A stretch of 64,000 nt of DNA from Sphaerolaimus hirsutus (Eukaryota; Nematoda; Chromadorea; Monhysterida; Sphaerolaimidae). The notes below the pieces were generated by a model, which made no database searches, was not told where the DNA came from, and worked only from the letters and a program-made list of their open reading frames with translations. A program made the translations under genes and the position numbers. Every line of letters starts with the position of its first letter. Within the stretch, counting starts at the first letter, position 1. Location of the stretch: positions 13,471,855-13,535,854 of the forward strand of contig OZ038455.1 in assembly GCA_964036195.1 (NCBI GenBank), written 5' to 3'. Of the stretch, positions 22,101 through 34,100 are shown one piece after another.

Positions 22101-25100
22101 TGAAGAGCATCTTATTCAAGGATATACGGTAATTATGTGCCGAACGTTTTAAAGAAATTGATAAATGGTGTGATTTGTCTTCTTAGCTTGGTGGAGGGAG
22201 CACAAATTTATGGTTAACGATGGCAAAGCGAAATTCGGAAATTTTTTCAGATTTTTGGATTTCTGGAGGACGTCAGTCAAGTATTTGTTTTTTCCTCTTG
22301 ATAAGTACCGTATGTCTTCGAATAAGTCCCCCCTCTCGAATATCTGCCCGCCTCGAATAACTCCCCCCTTGAAAAAATTCTGACGAAAAATAACTCACCC
22401 AGGGATAGCGTTGGGACGATATGACTTTTCGATATCGATATTTGATATGAAAAAATGGTCGATATTTGATATTGATATTTTGATATTTTCGATATTTTGC
22501 TTTTGGTATAGCAGGGCATATCTTATTTGGCATATTGTATTTCTATTTTGGTCACAAACCCAATTGATCATCTCTACAGAAAAGTGGGTGATACAAATTT
22601 AAATGGCTCACAATGATCAAAATGAGAAAATGGTTTTAAAATGTGACAGATCAGGGGCCAGTTCCGCAAAATGAGAAGTGAGAAGTGAAATGGCAAATGC
22701 GAAGTGAAATGAGAAGTGAGAAGTGAATTGAGAAGAAAATTGGCGAAAGCAAAGGGAAATCACTTTTTATTTTTTTATTTTTACTTCGCTTTTGCCAATT
22801 TACTTGACATTTCACTTTGCTTTTGCCAATTTTCTTCTCAATTCACTTCGCATTTGCCAGTTCACTTCTCATTTTGCGGATCGGAACTGGCACCTGGTAA
22901 GGAAAAGGTGCCAGCCCCATTTATAGGTGCCATGCCAAGGTGCCAATGATGTTCCCATGGTGTAAGTAACTATTAAACATACATATACTTTTATGTGAAC
23001 ATATGTGAGTGCATTTGCACAAGATTTGATGCTGTATCAAGTGCTGTAACAAAAATACCTGTCACGTGAGAACAAAGTGCGCGCTTGTGCGCAAAATTGA
23101 AAAAAATTGCTTATGGAATCGCCTTCTTATAGTGCCATTCCTGGCTTATTTGAAGTCAGGCCCAGGGAGGATAGAATATCGAAAATATCGAAAAAAATGG
23201 TCGATATTCAATATCGATATTCGATATTTTTTTTAAATTTTTGATATCGATATTCGATATGAAAAAATAGTCGATATCCGATATTCGATATTCGATACGA
23301 TATATTGTCCCAACCCTACCCGGGGACTTATTCAAGGATTTACGGAATTTCTTAGGAGTATGATACGCCATTCTTCAAGGTTTATTTTTTTCGAGTTGAT
23401 TGCAATGCATGTAAAAATGCCCCTCAAAATACGTTTTCTGTACTCTCATACTTTCTTTCAAAAAATACACTTTAAGATCAGTGCCGGTATTTTTAAACGT
23501 AAACGTATTTCCTCTGTACACGAGTATAAGTTTTTTCCGAGTAAAGGAACAACTATGGAATTTTCTATTTATTTAAAAATAGAGGACAAATGATGGTTAT
23601 AATGTAATAAACAATGAATTTTTCCTACAAATTCAAAAGGAGCAGTTATTATGTCAATAGATTGTGCAATTCAACTTGGGTGTGGCTTGGATACGTATTT
23701 TTCCAACAATGCGTGATAATCAACGATGGGTAAGTTCTCAAAATAAAAACACTTTCTGTATTTTTAGTTTTTCAAAAATGAATATCTGTGTTTTGAGTTT
23801 TTCACGAAAAAACTTGAGTCTCTGTGTTTTGTTTCTGTTTTTTTTTGTTGTAAAAACTCTAGTCTTTTCGGTAAAAACTCAAGTTTTTTGGGGTAAAAAG
23901 TCAAGTTTTTTTTAAACAAAAAGTTGTATTTGACAGCATTTTGATCCGGAAGCAGTGTTTTTCTTATAGTTTATATACGTTTTGCACAGATTTAGACCAC
24001 ACATCTGCATATTCATTCGTGTGTCGATAAACTTACTGTATATACTCGAATAATACCCCAGGGGAGACATTATTCTTATTAGTCATTATCAGGGGGTTCT
24101 TATTCAAGGATATACAGTATTCATGTTTTGATGCTTATTTCATTGTTTAGACTGGATACTTGGATATGTATTTATCAGAGTTGTAAAAATACTGGTATTT
24201 TTGGAAAGCGTAAGCATAAGCATAAATACACTTTCCAAATTTTGAGTATGGATCATAGGCGGCGTAAGTGCTTGTGCGCTTGTGAATGTCACAAGCGGAA
24301 TTTTCGGTGTTACAAGCAGAAATACCTAGTTTACCTAGTAAAAAGTGTCACAAGGTCAAATTTTGGCCAATGTGATTGTGAATGTCACAAGCACAAATTG
24401 GGACCTTGCGTAGCCTATGGTATGGATACTAAAAGCGTAAGGTATTTTTAAAATACCTAAGAATAGCAAAAAAGCGAAAAATGTAAAAAATATTTTAGAG
24501 CGTGCTCTTGCTGTTGAGCATTGGACAACACCCTTGCTTTTACTAGATGAATTTACTATGTAATCATTTTCATTCATTATTTCAGATTATTCTCATCAAA
24601 CACAATCATCACATAATAACACAACAAATATACATTGTTTAACACCAGGGGTCTGGTAGGGTGATAGGGGGTTGCCCCCCAAAATTCTCCAGCTATCTAT
24701 CTATCCCAGAGGTTGGTCTGCTATCGATCCTCAGGTATCTTGGTCATCTTCCAACTCAGACTTTGTGCTGTCGATGGCGACAACATCGTCGTCGAAATCT
24801 ATCATCCGACCCAAAATTCTCAATCCGATGTCTAGATAATACTCGAAGACACTATTTTTTACCACACACTCATATTTTGACACAATTTCTACTTCTATCG
24901 CTATTTCCAGTGAATTCTTGCACACGCGCAGTAATTTTTTTACACGTTCTCATTCAATTTTTTTGTAGTTTTACGCTTTTTCAAAACTGAAACTGAACCG
25001 TGCGAAATTCTTTTTTTTAACTTTTATTTAGTACCCGTATAATTTGGCTGGGAAAGCGTAAAAAAAGTCTACAGGTAATTTATGAGCGTAAGCGTAAATA

Positions 25101-28100
25101 TAAATACCCATTTACCCGGGTATTTCGGGTACCCGGGTATAAATACACTTTCGCAACTCTAATATTTACATACTAGGTACCTTATGCATGCACATACTCG
25201 CATTGTTCAGTTCAAATCATGTTCCTGAAAAAAACAACTAAAAAAACATTTCTGCATTTTCTGTGTTTTCGTGTTTCCGTGTTCTCAAAAAAAAATCACT
25301 TGAATTTCTGGGTTTCCAAAGTTGTTGAGTTTCCGTGTTTCCGTGTTAAACAAAAACATGGAAGCTCTATGAGTTTCCATATTTTATATGTGTTTTTTTG
25401 CCATCGTTGGTTATAATATTGGCTCAACGCGAATGGAACACTCGAAACAAATATTTAACATTGAATCCAATCAACTACCACACTTATAAAGTGGGAGCTG
25501 CAGCTTCCCCGAAAATTAAAGTTGCAACGACAAATAAAAAAGTGACCGAAAAACTTTTTGTTTTCATATTTTCGAGTATGTTATCCAAGATTTATGTTCA
25601 AAACTCAACTTTATGTTTTAAAATTTTTTTTAGATATTGAATGAAAAACATTCGATGGAAAATTGTCAGACGTAAAATAAATTTTGCGCCTACGCATTTG
25701 TCATTGATCATTGCAAGCATTTTCTGTGACTTTTTATTTGTCATTTCAACTTTTATTTTTCGGCAATTTGTAAGTCCCTTTTAAAACAAAAACCAAAAGA
25801 TATCACGCAGACACAAACATCAAACCAACTGCTCTCCAAATCGATCAAATCAACAATTCAACGTGTTGCAACAGTTCAACATCGGCATCGACGTGCTCGT
25901 GCTCATCGTGCGTCGGCGGCAGGGGAACTGAGCACTTGGAACACAAATTGAAAGTGTTACAGTGCGTTACCGAATTGCAGAGAAGGAGAGAAGAGTGTGA
26001 GTGCTTTGTTTTGTGTGTTTTTCAATATATTGGTGTGAACACACAGTCCAACTATGGTTGGGTATTTCCGAACTTTGGGTTCAGGTTCAGGTTCAGGTAT
26101 TAAGGTAGAAAATTGTTGTTGTTTTTTGGTCTGGTCACTCCCAGTCAGGTCCAGCGTCAAGTCAAGTCGAGTTAAAGAAACAATAACTTCATCTGGGATA
26201 GCTACTACGCCTCCACACAGTGACCTGACCTGAGAAAGCCTGGCATGCGAAAATCGATATGTTCTCATGCTGTACTCAGTGCATTTGCGCAGCCCAGTCC
26301 GTGTATCCATTGGCGGAGGTGTACCCATTGTCTGTTGGAGCCAAATCCAAATTTTACCTCATTTTGTCTCTGTCCTGAACCTGTCACCGTGTTTTCTGAC
26401 GGTGCAGAATTTTGAAGCTTCATTCAGTATCATCCCTAGAGTAGAATAACAAATTATACAGTTCTACACTGTGCACTGATCAAATCTGATCGAATAATAC
26501 ATATTAGTAAAGCTTAATGATGGAAGATCCAACCCAATCCATAATAAGGTTAACCCTAGCGAGCATTTCGCGGCGCCGCAGGCTTTTCTCCAGCGCATTG
26601 TAATTTGCATTCGCGCTTGCCACGTGTCCCAAGTGTGTCGCGGGGCCACATGAGGGTGCGCCCTCGCTTCACGTGCCCGCGGCTCATGTATCACGCGCCA
26701 GCCGCCGGTGCCAGATTCTATTTGAATGTAGGACGCAGCGCACGTAAGCCTAAGGTGCCCGACGCGCGAAGGGTCGCTGAAACTGTGCACCAGAGTTGTT
26801 AAAATAACTGAATTTTGCAAAGTTTATGTATATCTAAATTACTTTTTTACTCACCCCTGAGTACATAAAATGTAAAATACTTTTTTACCCGTACTCATGT
26901 GAGTAAAATATTTTTTCTCCAATAAAATGTAAAATCGGGTACTTTTTCCCTAGAAAATGTGAAAGCAAGTAGTTTTCTTCATAGAATATGCAAAATTCGG
27001 TTTTTCATGGAAAATGTAAAAGCGCACACAATTTCATCTCACGCGCACAATGTCAATGGCTTACACACATGTAGGGCCCGAGCGCCTTATGTGCGCCTTA
27101 CGTTATTATTGAATTCGACCCCTGGTCTGGTGCGTGGTTTGTATTCCTGCGCGTGTACTGAATGTTAGCTGCTTAAGCCCGGCTGCAGACTGAGGCTATG
27201 CCGCTGTAGCATGCACATGCACCGCGTACGTACTGCCCTGCTCCTCTACATTATCTATGCATGCAATTTAGCACAATGTTAAATGCGTGACTGTGTGATA
27301 TATGGCGGTATAAGTATCCCACAGGAAATTGCACATTGTCTTTCTTTGAAACTAATATTGCATTGGATCATTTCTACATGACTTTATTGAGCATTAATAA
27401 ATATGACTGAAGTATTAATGAACTAGTGCGCCCAACCTGTCAACATGCCTGTATGAATCATACTGATGGATTTAAAAATATAAACAGATTGCTATATTAT
27501 CTGAGGTGTGTGCAACAAGAATCGTTTGAACCGCCTCAAATTCAGCATATTATTTTCTGGTTGTCAGTGCTATTTCTTGTAATTTTGACAACTATTTTAC
27601 TTGGTTTGTTTGATGGAAATTTTGTTTTTTGTTTTCTACTCGGGTACTATTCATAACACATGTACTTCAACTTGTATTTGTGTAGTGACTGCAACAGATC
27701 AGTATCCAACCATTGAGTAACTCGACATCATGCCACTACTACACACACACAGGCATGGGGTGTAAGTTTCCCGGTGCAGAACCCCCTGAGTATTGGCCAC
27801 TTTAAATAACGCAAAGCCAGCAAAAGCCATTTTTAGAAATAAAATTTTGAGTTTCTCGGATTTTGTATGTAGATTCCAAATCCACAAAAAAAAATCACTT
27901 TTAAATTTTGCACATGTCAGTTTGGTCAACACCCAAATCAAGTCTGAAGTTCACAGGCACAAGTTTCTACCCCCCCCCCCCCCCCCCGCCCAGGCACGCA
28001 CATCTTATCCGAACTGCAAGAGCCGCCCAAGTCAAACACAAACGGCTCAACCAGAGAGAACAGTGCAGCGAGCGCGCTGGACATAAGCCGACTGCAGTCG

Positions 28101-31100
28101 CAACTGGGACACTTGGAGCACAGCCTGTTGCAGCTGGTCGCGCTGCACGACCAGCCGAACAAAGGTTCGCTTAGATACTGTATTTCTTTGAATACAAAAA
28201 CGCCGTTGTATTTCTTTCATCAACTATTTACCTGGCGTTTTACTTGTATGCCGTTCTATTGAAGTCTGCCACTCTATTTTTTGGTGCAAAAATGTCAAAA
28301 CCTGTCGTTCTATTGGAAGTATACCGTTCGATTACAAGAAATACGGGCAACCACATTGTTTCCTTTGCGCGTGTTCACTCCTCCTGAACGTAACAGATTC
28401 CAAAAACGTATTGTCTGTGCGAAAGATCTTCATTGTATACCAAAATGATGTAAGGTAACTTTTGCAGAGACTGATGAAAACGACGGATTTCCGTTAAGTA
28501 CCACCAACCCATCAAACATAGCTGACGAGCAAGCGAGAAAAAAGAAAAAGCCATCTAGTCCACAAACCGGCTGTCTCGACAAAGGTTTGATTAATGCTTT
28601 CTACAAATTTCCTGAAAGATGCAGCCACACTCAACGATGGTCAAAACACAGAAATTGAACACAGAAACTCATTGAGTTTCTGTGTTTTTGTTTTACACAG
28701 AAACACGGAAACTCACAAATTTTGAAAAACTCAAAACTCAAATGAGTTTTTTTTTGGAGAACACAGAAACACAGAAACACGGAAACACAGTAAAGTTTTT
28801 TGAGTTTTTGAGTTTTTTTCAGCGAAGTGGTCGAACACATTTTCAGAATGCACATGAATTCAGTTAAACTAAACAAGATAAGATATGTATGTATAGCATG
28901 TAAATATGTACATAATGTATTCATATTTTATGATGGAACAAAAAGTAAATTGAAGATGGCATGCACATCTCCTGGTGGACATGTTTAAATATAATTGTAG
29001 TTCAAATCAATTCTGTAGTCTTCCATACAGTGCACATCCATTGAAGAATTTTGGAGTACTGCGTAAATTGTTGTTTGTGAGCATTTTGTTGATGCTGGTG
29101 TTGCGATGTGGGTGGATGTCCTCATTGAGGACATTTTTATGGACTTTTTCAACACTTGAATGAATACACATATGTTATGTGGGGTTAAAACATGTGCAAA
29201 ACCAATATTTTATAAGAAAACCACTGTTTCCACATCAAAATGCTGTAAATCAGAATTTTTTGGGGAAAAAATTGATTTTTCAACAAAAACTCAAGTTTTT
29301 TAGAAAAAAAACTCAAAAAACTCGAGTTTTAACAAAAAACACAGAAATAAAAACAGAGTTATTCAAGTTTTTTTTTCGATAAAAAAACTCAAAACACAGG
29401 TATTCATTTTTGAAAAACTCAAAACACAGAAAGTGTTTTTTTTTTGAGAACTTACCCATCGTTGGCCTAGGGTTCAAACGATATGACTTTTCGATATCGA
29501 TATTCGATATTCGATATTTTTTCAAAATTTTCGATATCGATATTCGATATTTTTTCCTGAAACTCGATATTCGATATCGATACAATATGGAACCTCGATA
29601 TCGATATTCGATATTCGATATTGAAAAACGGTCGATATTCAATATTCGATATTTCGATATTTTCGATATTGGGATATGCTTTTGGTATAGCAAGGCATAT
29701 TTCAAGTGGCATATTGTATTTTCATGTGGTTGCACACATGTTTAATCATCTCTTTACTGAAATTTGAATGGTGCAAGTGATTTTAACAAGCTTTACATCA
29801 CTCAATGGACGAAAATAGAAGAAAAACATGATGAATCAAAGTGTATCAGACAAATAACAATTGGTAGATATTACAGTTCATCCTAACCTAATTGCTTAAG
29901 GGCATGTTGCAAAAAAAGTATATCAGCATTTTCTGGCTTCAAATTTAGTACTCCAACAACAATGACATTATAAATACTGTACATTTACTCATCAAATACA
30001 ATACTATTTATAAGCACATCAGATCAACCATAAACATCTCAAAATGAAAATGAAAAGTAAATTTGGGGACACAATACAGGTTCGATACATCGCAAAAATG
30101 GTCGATATTCGATATCGATATTCGATATTTTTTCAAAATTTTAGATATCGATATTCGATATTTTTTCAAAATTTTCGATATCGATATTCGATATTCGATA
30201 TTAAAAAATGGTCGATATCCGATATTCGATATATCGTTTGAACCCTACGTTGGCCACACTTGTTCCACATTCATTAGGCCCTTATTTTTTCTGGATACTG
30301 TATCTTAGAAATTGAAGTTGCATGACACTGCGATAAGCATTTTTAATTAACGGGTCGCATGCTCTGCACAGAATGTTGCCATGTTTTGATAAATCAGGTC
30401 ATGCGATAAATTGTGTGTTAAATCATATCACAGTGAAAACGATGGATTATTTATGACGAAAATGTATATTTAAAATAATTTTCTCCATTATTCAGATGGT
30501 ATATTATATTTATAATGTTTTTCAGTGCAAAATATGCATGAACTCCGTTGACTACACTGATAACCATGCAGTTCATCAAGTTATCCCATGTTCTTTCCAA
30601 ATAAATCACTGAAAAATTGCTATAAAAAACAACAAATTTAATCACACAATCGCAGATGATCTGATAATTGAGAACAGCATGGCAGCCGACATGACAAACA
30701 TACCTGAACTTGGTGATGACTCCATAGACAGACAGGAACAACAATATCTGCTGCTTGCATCAGCGAAGATCGCTGCAGACAGAAGTGTGGCCAGCTGTTC
30801 CAGCCATTTAGCCAGCGCTGAAGGTTTTTCTTTTACTCCCTTTTAGCGTGCCAAAAATGGGTATTTTTCAGAAGATAAATATAATGAACAATAATCTCAG
30901 AACATCTCTCAAAAAAATAAATTACAGTTAAATATCTTTGAAAAATGCTGAAAAAGTATAAATAAATATAAAAGATATATCTGAGGATATAAAAGATATA
31001 AATAAAATATAAAAAAACATGATTAAATCTCTTTCGAAGAACCAGAAGAAACTATATTTATTTATATATTTTTCAAAAACAAAATCTCCTGAGATCTTTG

Positions 31101-34100
31101 GAACGCTATTCTTGTCTCCTATTTATTTATAGACGATGGCAAACAAATTCATAAGTTTACATGGATTACAGATGAAGCCAACTCTAGCGACACGTCGGAA
31201 TGGTCGGAGGGGAAAAGCGCTGCTTATAATCAAATCGCGGCTGAATCAATGAACAAAAGCTGTGCGCTACAGGATGACAAGGTATGTTTTCAGTTCAATT
31301 ATTTGGCTAGGCATGTGTGGGTGGGATTGACAAACGCAAGGCTGTCCTTTTCAAATCTTTTCACTGACAAGACAATCAGTGAACGTGGATCTGGGTTTTT
31401 TTTAATTATAATTTTTAATACTGATACCGTAGTTCTTCTAATAGAAGAACACCGTTCTATTGTTTCGTCAACTTTTTACCTGCCGTTCTATTGGAGGTGC
31501 CGTTCTATTGGAGTTATGCCGTTCCATTAGAAAAAAAATACGATATGCATTTGATAAAAAAACCGTACGATAAAAAACGGGTGATTAAAAAGATGTTACT
31601 TTCAAAGGTATACACTTGCGAGTGTCATTTCAATGTCATAACATGATGGCAGCCTGCACACTACTTGACAAGTTGCGTACTGCGTTTAGTTGGGTATTTT
31701 TACCAAACATGAGAATTTGGTGCTAGCGTCATAGCAAAAACTGACATGGTGCTCGCGTTAGACTACCATGTTGCTGTTAGACTACCATGTTGCTGTTAGA
31801 CTACCATGTTTGCTTTATACCTAGCGCCAATTTCTTTGGCGACTTTGGCGCCATTTTCTGAATTTTAACTACCGTATTTCCTCGAAATACCCCCCCCCCT
31901 CGAAATACCACCCTCGTTTGACCCCCCCCCTCTCGAGACAACTATGAAACAATCATCCCCCCCCGCTCGAAATACCCCGCCCCAGATTGAGTGTAAAGAG
32001 AACGTACATGACAAATACTGCAGTTTGTGTTCTGCGTAGTGCAGAACACACGTTAAAATAATGTTGTAATCACGTTAGAACAGTGTTTATACCATCTACG
32101 TACTACTATTAGTCTACAGGAGTNNNNNNNNNNNNNNNNNNNNNNNNNNNNNNNNNNNNNNNNNNNNNNNNNNNNNNNNNNNNNNNNNNNNNNNNNNNNN
32201 NNNNNNNNNNNNNNNNNNNNNNNNNNNNNNNNNNNNNNNNNNNNNNNNNNNNNNNNNNNNNNNNNNNNNNNNNNNNNNNNNNNNNNNNNNNNNNNNNNNN
32301 NNNNNNNNNNNNNNNNNNNNNNNAAAGTCATGGCGATTTTTCCAACACTAGTTGCATAGCATTTCAAATTTCGGTGTATTTACATGCTTGCCTGTGATTA
32401 GTGATGGAAAAGTGCCATGGCGCTGGCGCCAAAGTCATGGCGATTTTTCCATCACTAGTTGCATCGCATTTCCAATTTCGGTGCATTTCCCTGATTCCTT
32501 GTGATTAGTGATGGAAAAGCGCCATGGCACTGGCGCCAATGTCATGGCGATTTTTCCAACACTAGTTACACTGTGCATTTCAATTTGATGCAATTTTTCC
32601 ATGCTTTGTAACCTTTGTAAAATTTAGGAAAAAAATTATCAAAAGCTCGCGACTCACGCGACTGCCCATATATACGTGTACTCATGTATGGGGTGTACTC
32701 ATGTATGGGGGGGTGCCCATGTATGGGGGGGGGGGGGCAAACACAAAGTGGAGGGGCGTGTGAAAATCTCCTGCCCGGTACGCACAAATGACCAGCGCGC
32801 ACAAACGACTGGCACGCACAATGTGCGGCACGCACAAAGCTACAGTTTTTGTGCTTACCGGGCGTTTGTGCGTACCGGACTTTCATTTTGTGCGTGCCAG
32901 GCGTTTGTGCGCGCCGGGCGTTTGTGCGTAGGAGGCCTGGCCCGGCTCAGCCCCCCCTCAAAATGGCCTGTGGCATTGGAAAGAGACATAGAGAAAACGA
33001 TGCCTCGTATTCTAAATAAATTCCCTATACATTTTTTGTTGACATTGGTTCTATTCTATTCTATCTATTCCTGCAGGGTTGAGTCGAGTCGAGTTAAAAT
33101 CAGACACAGACATGCAAAATTTGATAAAAGCCTGTCACCAAGCGAGGACAACCAGTTGCAGGGATAAGCAGCACCTGAGCAGCAGGTAATCAAATTTTCA
33201 TTTATGGGATCTATTATTTGCCAGGGGTCAAATTCTGAACGTAAGTCGCATGTAAGGCATCGTGTCGTCTGTCTGACACGCGAGTTATTTATCCGTTATC
33301 TTTAGTTGCGCTGGCAGCGTGCCAACTCGTACTTATCCGTGAGTGCGCTGTTATCGATCATATTCGTTGTTGTTAAATAATTGACATTTCACATTTCAAT
33401 CGCTTTGCATTTGCGCTTTTAACAGGAGGAAATTTTTGTCAATCTACGAGAGTTGCATGCATTTCAAACGATTGGCATACTGCCAATTGGAACCGCACAT
33501 GCACAGTATCATGTCGCCATCGTATATACCTGCACACTTGCTTTCGTTCCACTTCCATTTGGGGCAATTTTTCGCTCATTTGACACCCAAAAATTTCAGG
33601 AGCCATGCAATTTTCACCCTGTGGAGAACAGGCAGCACGGGTCAAACTACACTGTTCAACATGGTTGACCTGGCTGGAAGGTTATTGCAAATTTTTTTTT
33701 TTGATTTTTTCTGCTTTTTGAGGTAAACCGTGAGTGAAAATCTCGCGAAACACGAATTACGTGAAGATTAATGGTGGGTACTCAGATATGTAAACGCTTG
33801 CAGCGGTTGAACACCAGGGGCCAGATTTAATTCTCCCTTCAGATTTGTAGGGTAGGGCGTACGCCCGATAGATTTTATTAGGTTCAGCCGCATCGACGCA
33901 CATTCACCGAGAGCAAGGCGGTTTGTAAAATACATGAAATTATCCTTTAAGGTCGCCGATATTGCAATTTGCAATATGACGTATATCGCTTCGATTTTGG
34001 CCGGGAAGTCACGATTTCGTCATTTCTTGGCCGTCTGCCAATTCGTTTTTTTATTTTTATTTTGTCGGGCGGGTTACTCGCATAAGTCGCGCTTTTGTAC

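Larger units (their letters stand above)
22308..23345. mobile_element. CCGTATGTCTTCGAATAAG MITE split by a nested insertion (copy 1)
   Basis: Left part 22308-22405 and right part 23319-23345 are one short MITE, intact in copy 2 at 39508-39622. Between them sits the element at 22406-23318. Confidence 0.75.
16343..31870. repeat. Copy 1 of a ~15-kb duplicated block (kinesin exons 6-19)
   Basis: From about ggctcagccccccctcaaaatggcc to ggcgccattttctgaatttt this block matches 32940-47780 in order and orientation. Exons differ at only a few bases (Tyr/Ser in exon 11, Arg/Lys in exon 13, Ala/Val in exon 19). Introns differ by small indels and by whole transposons, each found in one copy only. The match on the right ends at a MITE inserted at 31872 that runs to the N gap. 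Confidence 0.9.

Noticed and set aside
27960-27993. CRISPR-like or other array signals around homopolymer runs
   Set aside because: Only simple C/G runs; no spaced repeats. Eukaryotic context makes CRISPR implausible.
29313-30308. Frames with repeated IDIRYFF / ISNIEYR units
   Set aside because: Translations of TCGATATCGATATTC repeats in transposons, not protein repeats.
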